NCBI RefSeq assembly: GCF_000161455.1
Contig: NZ_CM000745.1
Coordinates: forward strand, 4,842,685 to 4,847,728
DNA length: 5,044 bases
Direction of reading: 5' to 3'
Origin: Bacillus pseudomycoides DSM 12442
Lineage (GTDB): Bacteria > Bacillota > Bacilli > Bacillales > Bacillaceae_G
Part shown: positions 1 to 5,044 of the stretch, piece by piece
How positions within the stretch are numbered: position 1 is the stretch's first letter
Layout of the letters: the number at the start of each line of letters is the position of its first letter
Program-made: the position numbers and the translations under genes
The notes under the pieces: generated by a model
The model's database searches: none
The model's input: the letters and a program-made list of their open reading frames with translations, nothing else
What the model was told of the DNA's origin: nothing

Positions 1-91
1 TACCTTTGTACAAACTCTTATAATCTTTCACAGTTCCTTCTAGCCAACGATTTGGAAAAATATGAGGCAAATCTTCCGCTTTTGCGTTCGT
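1..91 (-). CDS. ArdC-like ssDNA-binding protein, exon 2 (partial, runs off left edge)
   Basis: This is the second exon of the gene begun at 3053, rejoined once the group II intron at 92-2615 is removed. Read leftward from 91, it encodes 30 residues in frame with exon 1: TNAKAEDLPHIFPNRWLEG, then TVKDYKSLYKG. The gene continues past the window edge with no stop. Joined to the VGYVFDVSQ end of exon 1 it gives FDVSQTNAKAEDLP, the conserved ending of the ArdC N-terminal ssDNA-binding domain. This match is the main proof of the 3' splice site. Family members often carry a C-terminal metallopeptidase-like or other domain, but whether this one does lies outside the window. The coding frame is certain; the family assignment rests on motif recognition. 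Confidence 0.85.
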
Positions 92-152
92 GTAGGATAA
101 GCGCCCAGCGCCTTATTCTATTACTAGAACAGGTTTCCAAACGCTCTCCCCC
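92..152 (-). ncRNA. Group II intron domain VI with branch-point adenosine and 3' splice site
   Basis: Domain VI supplies the 2'-OH nucleophile for the first splicing step. On the minus strand, AGCG (145-142) pairs with CGCU (103-100), G146 pairs with U99, A98 is unpaired, and AGGG (147-150) pairs with UCCU (97-94, with one G-U). The last two intron bases are A93 and C92. The bulged A at 98 is the seventh base from the 3' end, the position seen in Ll.LtrB. The distal part (104-141) is a longer arm whose folding I did not fully resolve. Branching rather than hydrolytic splicing is therefore expected. Confidence 0.88.
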
Positions 153-186
153 GAACCGGACGTACACGTCTCCATGTATCCGGCTC
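153..186 (-). ncRNA. Group II intron domain V (catalytic core hairpin)
   Basis: This is the catalytic metal-binding hairpin of the ribozyme, exactly 34 nt long. Read leftward from 186, GAGCCGGA pairs with TCCGGTTC at the far end. A two-base CG bulge separates the lower stem from an upper stem of TACATG with CGTGTA, which is closed by a GAGA (GNRA) tetraloop. The AGC catalytic triad lies in the first bases of the lower stem. All elements expected of an active domain V are present. It begins 8 nt after the stop codon of the RT gene. Confidence 0.95.
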
Positions 187-194
187 TCCACTTA

Positions 195-2024
195 TCAATC
201 TAGCTTTCCTGCGTGCAATCTATCATGGCAGGAGATACACAATGGAATGGTTTTTCTTTTACGAGCAATCATATGTTGTTCCCAACGCTTTTTTCCTTTA
301 AGGTCTTTTAACTTCCGGACATGATGCATTTCGATAGGAACGTTTTCAATCCCACAATATCCACATTTGAAAGATGCTAATTTTTTTATTAAGCTATTTC
401 TTGCATCAAAATAGAATTTAGGAGGTTGATTGTCATTGAAAAAATAAGATTTTTCTTTTGTTTTTAATTTATGGAAACCTTCATCATAAAAGAGTCTCGT
501 TTGCTGACCATTTTTAGTCCTATATTTAACTCCGAACTTTCCATTTATATTGTACTTAGCAATAATTTGTTTAACTGATTTCCTATATTTTCGTGCGTAT
601 GTTTTGAACATACTGTACTTCATGAAATATAGAAAATGGTGCAAAGTGCTTACATTATTGGCAAGTTTGTAATATTCATATAGTCCTTTAATTTCCGCAT
701 TATAAATGCTCAGAATTTCGAGATCATCATAACTAATTAAATATGTTCTATGAATTGGCTTCCATTTATTATCCCTTGAAAATTTAATAGCCCTAAGTTC
801 TTTTAGTTTTTCCACCCAAGCCTCGCGAGGTACATAAAGGTGACATTTATAGCTGTTTCCTCGTGTCTTCGCCCCATCTTTTCGCTTCTTTAGCTGTTGA
901 GATCGTACAACTACAATGTCGTAGCCTAGAAACCTAGCTTTCTTATGACTGTGTGTGATTAATGTCTTTTCTTGTAATAGTTCTAGGTTTAGCTTTTGCG
1001 AGATAAAGACCGTAAGGTCTTTTTTAACTCTTATTGCATCTTCTTTACTTCCTATGATTCCAATGATGAAATCATCTGCGTAGCGGACATATTGTAGGCG
1101 TTTGAAATTTTCATCCATAGGGTCGAAGTAAGGGTGTTTATACATATCTTTTTCTAATTTTTTATATTGCTTAATAAGAGGTTTCTTTTCTTCTTCAGAT
1201 AATTGATGCCAAACAGGTTTGTACTTATCTTTGAATCTTCTTGCACGTTTTTGATATTTGATATATGCCTTTGTCGTTCTACGTTTCGTATCTTTTTCAA
1301 ATTGATTCTTGTACTCTTCAATATATTGATCCAGTTCATTAAGATAAATATTTGCTAAGATTGGGCTAATAATTCCACCTTGAGGTGTACCACTATAGGT
1401 TCGGTGATATGCCCAGTTCTCTACGTAGCCCGCCTTTAGAAATTTCCATATTAGACGTATGAATCTTTCATCCTTTATTGTCTTACGAAGAATTCCAATT
1501 AAAATGTGGTGATCTATATTATCAAAAAAACCTTTTATATCTCCTTCTATGAACCATCGAACCCCATTAAATCGTTCTTTACACTGGACTAGTGCTGTAT
1601 GGCAACTAAAGTGGGGTCTAAATCCATGTGAATTTTTTGAGAATCGTTGTTCAAATATCGATTCAAGAATTTTCCTTACTACCTCTTGGACTAACTTATC
1701 ATCGAATGAAGGAATACCTAACGGTCTTCTTCCACCTCTCTTTTTAGGGATAAAAGTTCTTTTCACGGGATTAGGTTGATAGCTTTCATCTTTTAATTTT
1801 TCAATGACTTTTTCGATTCTATTTAAACTCATTCCATCAATTGTGAATCCATCTACACCTTTTGTCATGTTGCCTGGATTTGCATAGATTTTGTTGTACG
1901 CTGCCATGTAAAACATTGGGTTATAAAGATTTCTGTATACCCTTTCAAAGGTATAGTCTTGATCTTTGGCCTTTCTAGCTAGATTGTCTAAAATCACATT
2001 AGGATTTCTCAACGTGTCTCCCAC
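195..2024 (-). CDS. ltrA: Group II intron-encoded reverse transcriptase/maturase with HNH endonuclease (LtrA-like)
   Basis: The product is a multifunctional protein of 609 residues that binds its own intron RNA, helps it fold and splice, and copies it into DNA during retrohoming. Visible parts in order are: an N-terminal RT-0/finger region with TKGVDGFTIDGMS (about 54-66) and IPKKRGGRRPLGIPS (92-106); the RT motif with catalytic Asp in GDIKGFFDNIDH (about D162); SGTPQGGIISPILANIYL (211-228); the catalytic YADD (315-318); the FLGYD motif (365-369); the thumb/maturase domain X (about 390-510); and a C-terminal HNH endonuclease with CGYC (554-557), EMHH (565-568) and CISCH (596-600). All catalytic residues are present. 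A lysine-rich insertion of about 75 residues (232-306) separates the PQG and YADD motifs. The start taken is GTG at 2024, with AGGA four bases upstream. A TTG at 2012, with GGGAG five bases upstream, would remove four residues and is equally plausible. The stop lies just before domain V, as usual. Confidence 0.95.
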   Translation of the reverse strand: MGDTLRNPNVILDNLARKAKDQDYTFERVYRNLYNPMFYMAAYNKIYANPGNMTKGVDGFTIDGMSLNRIEKVIEKLKDESYQPNPVKRTFIPKKRGGRRPLGIPSFDDKLVQEVVRKILESIFEQRFSKNSHGFRPHFSCHTALVQCKERFNGVRWFIEGDIKGFFDNIDHHILIGILRKTIKDERFIRLIWKFLKAGYVENWAYHRTYSGTPQGGIISPILANIYLNELDQYIEEYKNQFEKDTKRRTTKAYIKYQKRARRFKDKYKPVWHQLSEEEKKPLIKQYKKLEKDMYKHPYFDPMDENFKRLQYVRYADDFIIGIIGSKEDAIRVKKDLTVFISQKLNLELLQEKTLITHSHKKARFLGYDIVVVRSQQLKKRKDGAKTRGNSYKCHLYVPREAWVEKLKELRAIKFSRDNKWKPIHRTYLISYDDLEILSIYNAEIKGLYEYYKLANNVSTLHHFLYFMKYSMFKTYARKYRKSVKQIIAKYNINGKFGVKYRTKNGQQTRLFYDEGFHKLKTKEKSYFFNDNQPPKFYFDARNSLIKKLASFKCGYCGIENVPIEMHHVRKLKDLKGKKRWEQHMIARKRKTIPLCISCHDRLHAGKLD

Positions 2025-2026
2025 AC
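2014..2026 (-). promoter_or_regulatory. Small hairpin over the RT gene start (possible DIVa-type translational control)
   Basis: On the minus strand, GTGT (2026-2023) can pair with ACAC (2017-2014) around a loop GGGAG (2022-2018). The stem contains part of the GTG start codon at 2024, and the loop is itself a good Shine-Dalgarno sequence for the alternative TTG start at 2012. In Ll.LtrB a domain IVa hairpin that includes the ribosome binding site is the high-affinity site for LtrA and represses its translation. This element sits in the matching place, but its stem is only four pairs, so the role is inferred. Confidence 0.4.
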
Positions 2027-2055
2027 TTTCCTGTATTTTTTAGACTAGATAAGCT

Positions 2056-2615
2056 GTTCTCCTTTGCCATGTACTAGGCTTTCCCTAGCTCGGACTACTA
2101 CGAGAACTCCGTTACCTTATTAAATATTCAGATACCATTTTGTATCATAGCTAAAATTGTTAGCATTTTAACTTAGGTAATCCCCATTTAGCATCTCTAA
2201 CGACGAGCTTATGATAATGTCGGATGTGACGTTTGCCCTTTTCCTCTTATTGAGGTTGATTGACTGTGGACCATCTGAAAATTACGCACACAAACAACGT
2301 ATTTTCCATATGTGATAAAGTAACCAAACACCTTTACCAGCTTCAGTCACATAACGTTTGTAGCTACCTTCCGTTATGGGTGACGTTTAAACCCCCTTGG
2401 ACTGTCATTCAAGCAGTGTAGCCTTCATCCTTATTTATCATCTTTCACCGGCCACCCAGTTGCGATTTGGTAACTAACCGACTAGTGACGTCCCAACATG
2501 CTATGGTCGCCGTAGAATTTCTTCTGAACGGGTAAGTTGGGTAGTGATAGAGCTTTGATGGTCTACTCTACGCTATTGCTACATAGCGAATCGTTAGAGC
2601 GCCTTATGGGCGCAC
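2056..2615 (-). ncRNA. Group II intron ribozyme domains I-III
   Basis: This gene-free stretch is the 5' structural half of the ribozyme. Domain I starts at 2615 with GTGCGCCC. It contains ATCGCAAC at about 2465-2458, corresponding to the conserved GTCGCAA loop of Ll.LtrB domain I. It also has a stem (CATAACG at about 2380-2374 with CGTTATG about 15 nt later) and an EBS1-type hairpin at 2283-2301 with an 11-nt loop. Domain II is represented by two small hairpins, GCTAA/TTAGC (2150-2164) and GATAC/GTATC (2131-2146). Domain III lies at about 2056-2108, where GTTCTC pairs with GAGAAC around the conserved CTCGTAGTAGTC and ACATGGCAAAGG segments. Domain boundaries are approximate, since they come from remembered similarity and local pairing rather than a computed fold. 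Confidence 0.85.
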
Positions 2616-3053
2616 TTGCGACACATCGAATACATAGCCGACAGAAAAATATAGACGACCTGGTTTCACTTCTATACTTTTAGATTCAATCTGTTTTTTC
2701 TCTTCTTCATTCGCTTTTGCAACAGGTTCCCAAGTTCCCCTTTTGTCTTTAAATTTTGCTGTTGTTCGGTTCGGAACAAGGATCTGTATTCCTTTCTCAC
2801 CCTTATTAACCGAAAATCCTTTTTCTTTCCAAAAAGAAAAGGAACCCACGGCTCTGGATCCCTCAAATTGACTCTGTATTAATGCAATGTTAGATGGTGA
2901 ATAGCGATAGAATTTTGCCATAAATGACAAATACTCTTTTAAATCTCCTGGTGAACGAAAATAACCTTCTATACTTTTTTCCATCTTTTTCGTGAGTGCT
3001 ACTACCTTTTGTTTTTTCTCTTCAAATGAAACAGGGGAACGCTTTTTACTCAT
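2616..3053 (-). CDS. ArdC-like ssDNA-binding protein, exon 1
   Basis: The first 146 codons encode an ArdC-type N-terminal ssDNA-binding domain. ArdC-like proteins are carried by plasmids and related elements. ArdC of plasmid pSa protects incoming single-stranded DNA and counters restriction, and LtrC of lactococcal pRS01 is a relative. Diagnostic residues are YRYSPSNIALIQSQ (about 49-62), GSFSFWKEKGFSVNKGEKGI (71-90), IQILVPNR, and LYFSVGYVFDVSQ at the exon end, which continues as TNAKAEDLP in exon 2 (91-1). The start is ATG at 3053 with GGGAG at 3067-3063, nine bases upstream and inside the preceding gene, which it overlaps by 8 nt. Unspliced RNA would read V-R-P then stop at 2604, giving a 149-residue truncated domain. 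The intron sits between codons, so exact splicing preserves the frame. The family assignment is from motifs. Confidence 0.88.
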
Positions 3054-3327
3054 TGTTTTCCGCTCCCTTTGATGAAGCTTCTATTAATTCATCCATCGTT
3101 TCTTCATTCCAAGTTTCTAAGTCTGTTGGAACACATATTTTATAAGTTTTCATGTTGATGGGAATCAGTAAATCGTTTTCTGGAAGCTCAATATAATCAA
3201 ATAACTCTTGTTCTTCCTCTTCTGTTAATGGGATTGTAACTTCTTGATTTGCGACGTGAAAAGTAACTTCTCTTTCGCCAATACATTTTATAATTCCAAG
3301 TTCAATATCTTCATGAAACAATAGCAT
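3046..3327 (-). CDS. Hypothetical acidic 93-residue protein of the transfer operon
   Basis: I do not recognise this protein. It is 93 residues long and strongly acidic, with the central run TEEEEQELFDYIELPEND (about 35-52) and an acidic C-terminal third. The N-terminal part (about 10-34) reads as alternating beta strands: GIIKCIGEREVTFHVANQ, then EVTIPL. No signal peptide, membrane segment or metal motif is visible. The ATG at 3327 has a strong AGAGGAG site seven bases upstream. The gene ends inside the start of the ArdC-like gene (shared ATGAGTAA), which suggests coupled translation. Its acidic character would suit a DNA-mimic or a small partner protein, but nothing in the sequence establishes this. 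Confidence 0.8.
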   Translation of the reverse strand: MLLFHEDIELGIIKCIGEREVTFHVANQEVTIPLTEEEEQELFDYIELPENDLLIPINMKTYKICVPTDLETWNEETMDELIEASSKGAENNE

Positions 3328-3334
3328 TTTATCT

Positions 3335-3342
3335 TCTCCTCT
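3335..3342 (-). promoter_or_regulatory. Strong ribosome binding site of the 93-aa gene
   Basis: AGAGGAGA on the minus strand lies seven bases before the ATG at 3327. It is the best Shine-Dalgarno match in the window and fixes the start of this gene. It sits in the only sizeable spacer (3328-3381, 54 nt) between the small genes. Confidence 0.75.
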
Positions 3343-3381
3343 TTTGTTAGTTTAAACAATATTAAAAATCGAAATGTCACA

Positions 3382-3798
3382 CTATCTATGTTGAATTGCT
3401 TCCCTCATTTCTTCTCTCAACTCAATTAATTTAAGCATATTTTCTTTTATTTCTTTAATTACATTCTCACTAATATTGATTTCCATCTCTTCGAAATGAG
3501 GAAAGTCAAACGGATTAAATTTACCTTCTTTTAAGTGACACATAAATTCAGTACCATCTTTCAATGTGATTTCGGCGGAACCATCTCCAATCCACCTAGT
3601 ATCATAAAAATCAATCGTACCTTCACTAAAAGAACTATATTTCTCCATTTCCTCAAAAAAAGGTTTTAAAATTTCATTTCTTCTTTCATAAGCCCAATCA
3701 GGATTTGCTCTTTCACATTTTATATTTTCACAGATATATCGAGACTGACCATAGTTTCCTTCTCTTGTGTATGATCCACAAACATCACACTTTCCCAT
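3382..3798 (-). CDS. Small zinc-ribbon-like protein of unknown function
   Basis: The product is 138 residues if started at the ATG at 3798. The N-terminus has four cysteines, CDVC (4-7) and CENIKC (23-28), a C-x2-C...C-x4-C pattern that looks like a zinc ribbon binding one metal ion. The middle (about 60-90) is beta-rich with IDFYDTRWIGDGSAEITLKD, and the C-terminal 40 residues form a charged helix (ENVIKEIKENMLKLIELREE). I do not recognise the family. The start is uncertain: the frame is open to TTG at 3810 and GTG at 3807, but the purine-rich AAAGAAAGG at 3819-3811 lies 12 bases from the ATG and too close to the other two. The ATG also puts the first Cys pair at residue 4. It follows the preceding gene by about 19 nt, so it is probably co-transcribed. 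The gene looks AT-richer than its neighbours. Confidence 0.8.
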   Translation of the reverse strand: MGKCDVCGSYTREGNYGQSRYICENIKCERANPDWAYERRNEILKPFFEEMEKYSSFSEGTIDFYDTRWIGDGSAEITLKDGTEFMCHLKEGKFNPFDFPHFEEMEINISENVIKEIKENMLKLIELREEMREAIQHR

Positions 3799-3817
3799 TA
3801 CACGCACCAACCTTTCT

Positions 3818-4288
3818 TTATAAATTCACTTCCTCCACTGGAACAAACACGTCTTGTTGTTGTCCCTTTGAAGCTTGATGATCCATCTTCTTTTGTCTTT
3901 TATGTGCAATTCTATCCTCTACTACTTTTCTTATATGCGTTGTTGCTTCTGTTTCTGCAATATCAGTTGTGCAAACCCCTTGATACTGTTCATGCTCATA
4001 GATGCCATTCATAAACTCAATTAACATTTGTGTATTTTTATCAGCACTATTCGTACCAAGTCGGATTTTTGTAAGTTCTTCTTTCAACACCTCATGAAGG
4101 TGCTTTGTCACGACTTCTGTAATATATCGAAGCGACCATTCTTGCTGTTTTGCCTGCTCATGATCTCTACACATTTTTGCAAGTGCTACACCGTTATAGC
4201 GAATTTGATGTTCTTCCATATAAGCCCTAAAGTAATGATCTGTTTCCTCGTCAATCGTAAATACCCGCTTTACTTCGTTCTCTTTCAT
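3818..4288 (-). CDS. Relaxase-linked protein, possible ribbon-helix-helix DNA-binding accessory protein
   Basis: This protein of 156 residues is not assigned to a named family. The N-terminus reads like a ribbon-helix-helix fold: a strand VKRVFTID (about 6-13), a helix EETDHYFRAYMEEHQ (14-28), a turn, then a second helix YNGVALAKMCRDHEQ (31-45). The rest is helical and charged, with long amphipathic stretches (WSLRYITEVVTKHLHEVLKEE, about 52-72) and a basic region (about 122-135, DRIAHKRQKK). No membrane segment is seen. Its ATG overlaps the relaxase stop (ATGA, 4288-4285), and AGGGG lies nine bases upstream at 4302-4298. Coupling to the relaxase suggests a relaxosome accessory protein, by analogy with RHH proteins such as MobC or TraJ beside MobP-type relaxases. 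That role is inferred from position and pattern only. Confidence 0.85.
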   Translation of the reverse strand: MKENEVKRVFTIDEETDHYFRAYMEEHQIRYNGVALAKMCRDHEQAKQQEWSLRYITEVVTKHLHEVLKEELTKIRLGTNSADKNTQMLIEFMNGIYEHEQYQGVCTTDIAETEATTHIRKVVEDRIAHKRQKKMDHQASKGQQQDVFVPVEEVNL

Positions 4289-5044
4289 CGTTCATATCCC
4301 CTCTCATTTTGTTGTTGGATTTCTCTTTGAAGACGCTCATAATAACGTTGATTTTTCCAACTTTCATATTCACTTTTGAATGCACCTTCCATTTTCCTAA
4401 GTGCATACTGCATCGAAACATTTTGTTGAAAGTTCTTTCGCTGACTGGGCTTTCGATCTAACATTTTATCAATGCGCTGTCGTTCTTTATCGTATGCTTT
4501 CATCTCTTGTAAAAACGCATTTCCCATTCGCTTGTGAAGCTCTTCTATCTTATTTTCTTTATAATTTTCATAGCGTTTTTTATCACCAGAACCTTCTCCA
4601 TATGCTCTCTTTAATACATCTACTTCTTTATCTAACTTTTGAAGAAACTGCTTATAATCTTCTTTATGATGCTTCTCAATATATTTTTTCGTTAATGCAT
4701 CGAGATGAGGACGTAGTGGGCGCAATGTATTGTAACTGTATTGCCATTGCCTTTTATCTTCTGGTAAGCGTTTATAAATGAACTGGAATAATGGTTTTAG
4801 CTCTCGATTGCGCCATGTGAATGTGGAATCTTCTTTCTTTTTTGCAACCATATTCTTTCGAATTAAATCATTAATCTGTTTTTGTTCCTGACCACGATCC
4901 ATAATATTTTGAACCACTTTCCCCTTCATCGCATCCAATGTTTTTTGTTTTCGCTTCCCTCGTTCTCTCGTTGGAAATGGTTCAACAGTTGCGACATGAA
5001 TGTGAAGGTTATCCGTATTATAGTGAATCGCTCCTGACCAAATT
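4285..5044 (-). CDS. Relaxase of the MobL/MobP2 type, C-terminal part (5' end outside window)
   Basis: The product is a conjugative relaxase that nicks the transfer origin and stays bound to the DNA 5' end through a tyrosine. The window shows the last 252 residues, with the frame open from base 5043. Near the visible start, AIHYNTDNLHIHVATVEP holds the three-histidine metal motif of HUH relaxases (His at visible positions 7, 14 and 16). The catalytic Tyr would lie upstream, outside the window. The remainder is a long charged helical region, with many Lys/Glu/Arg and Gln-rich segments, ending YYERLQREIQQQNERGYER, as in MobL proteins. A start at the TTG at 4938 is not needed, because the frame continues upstream through the HUH motif. 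The stop overlaps the next gene's ATG by 4 nt. Assignment to the MobP2/MobL group is from overall appearance; the HUH motif is clear. Confidence 0.88.
   Translation of the reverse strand, partial: IWSGAIHYNTDNLHIHVATVEPFPTRERGKRKQKTLDAMKGKVVQNIMDRGQEQKQINDLIRKNMVAKKKEDSTFTWRNRELKPLFQFIYKRLPEDKRQWQYSYNTLRPLRPHLDALTKKYIEKHHKEDYKQFLQKLDKEVDVLKRAYGEGSGDKKRYENYKENKIEELHKRMGNAFLQEMKAYDKERQRIDKMLDRKPSQRKNFQQNVSMQYALRKMEGAFKSEYESWKNQRYYERLQREIQQQNERGYER

Larger units (their letters stand above)
92..2615 (-). mobile_element. Complete group II intron (IIA, ML class) interrupting the ArdC-like gene
   Basis: This is a self-splicing ribozyme and retroelement of 2524 nt in the same orientation as its host gene. 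The 5' end is GTGCGCCC at 2615-2608, the standard GUGYG start, preceded by exon codons ending TCGCAA. The 3' end is ATCCTAC at 98-92, followed by exon 2 starting ACGAAC. Ribozyme domains I-III occupy about 2056-2615, domain IV holds the RT gene (195-2024), domain V is 153-186, and domain VI is 92-152. The layout closely follows lactococcal Ll.LtrB from memory: similar domain III (CTCGTAGTAGTC, ACATGGCAAAGG), a similar stretch before domain II (GGGGAT..CCTAA), and an A-bulged domain VI ending in AC. ML-class introns move by retrohoming, reverse splicing into DNA followed by target-primed reverse transcription. No deletion or premature stop is visible, so it is probably active. Confidence 0.95.

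Noticed and set aside
52..324. Plus-strand open frame of 90 codons.
   Set aside because: It lies antisense across exon 2, intron domains V-VI and the end of the RT gene, with no ribosome binding site and no family resemblance.
1154..1339. Minus-strand 61-codon frame inside the RT gene.
   Set aside because: It is an out-of-frame shadow within the lysine-rich insertion of the RT; the main frame holds all the conserved motifs.
1549..1779. Plus-strand frame of 76 codons opposite the RT core.
   Set aside because: It is antisense to the conserved RT motifs, whose coding frame constrains the sequence; there is no start signal.
2458..2464. A near copy of the exon end (TCGCAA) inside intron domain I, which might suggest target-site duplication or a nested target.
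   Set aside because: The matching stretch in Ll.LtrB also reads GTCGCAA at this place, so it is a conserved structural loop of domain I. Group II introns do not make target-site duplications.
3350..3357. Palindrome GTTTAAAC in the 54-nt spacer, considered as an operator or terminator.
   Set aside because: It is only 8 bp, has no loop or U-tract, and no convincing -35/-10 pair surrounds it. The nearest -35-like GTGACA has no TATAAT-like box at the right distance.
4028..4781. Plus-strand frames of 100 and 126 codons opposite the relaxase and the following gene.
   Set aside because: Both are antisense to well-supported coupled genes and show the hydrophobic, Phe/Leu-rich composition expected from reading Lys/Glu-rich genes backwards.
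4936..4938. TTG at 4938 as the start of a separate 217-residue gene.
   Set aside because: The same frame continues upstream to the window edge and encodes the HUH histidine motif (HYNTDNLHIHVA), so this is the interior of a longer relaxase gene.

Overview
The window looks like part of a conjugative or mobilisable element (plasmid or ICE) of a low-GC Gram-positive, most likely a Bacillus or relative. The base composition is AT-rich. Ribosome binding sites are of the AGAGGAG/GGGAG type, and GTG or TTG starts are plausible. The relaxase tail resembles the MobL/MobP2 group of Firmicutes, and the intron is a mitochondrial-like (ML) class, IIA-type bacterial group II intron close in design to lactococcal Ll.LtrB. 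The exact host cannot be fixed from the sequence alone.

All real genes lie on the minus strand, so the window reads from right to left. The order is: the 3' two-thirds or so of a relaxase gene, open at the right edge (4285-5044); an unrecognised protein with a possible ribbon-helix-helix N-terminus (3818-4288); a small zinc-ribbon-like protein (about 3382-3798); a 93-residue acidic protein (3046-3327); and an ArdC-like single-stranded-DNA-binding protein whose gene starts at 3053 and leaves the window at position 1. The relaxase and the next gene overlap by 4 nt, and the 93-aa gene and the ArdC-like gene overlap by 8 nt. This tight packing suggests a single leftward operon concerned with DNA transfer.

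The ArdC-like gene is split by a complete group II intron of 2524 nt (92-2615), inserted in sense orientation and in phase 0. Exon 1 ends in codons for ...FDVSQ (2616) and exon 2 resumes with TNAKAEDLP... (91), so exact splicing restores the family's conserved stretch. Without splicing, the frame adds V-R-P and stops. The intron has a GUGCG 5' end, domains I-III (about 2056-2615), a 609-residue RT/maturase/HNH protein in domain IV (195-2024), a canonical 34-nt domain V (153-186), and a domain VI with a bulged branch-point A seven nucleotides from the 3' splice site (position 98). Every part that can be inspected looks intact, so it is probably a working retroelement. I found no CRISPR array, tRNA, rRNA, insertion sequence or convincing terminator.
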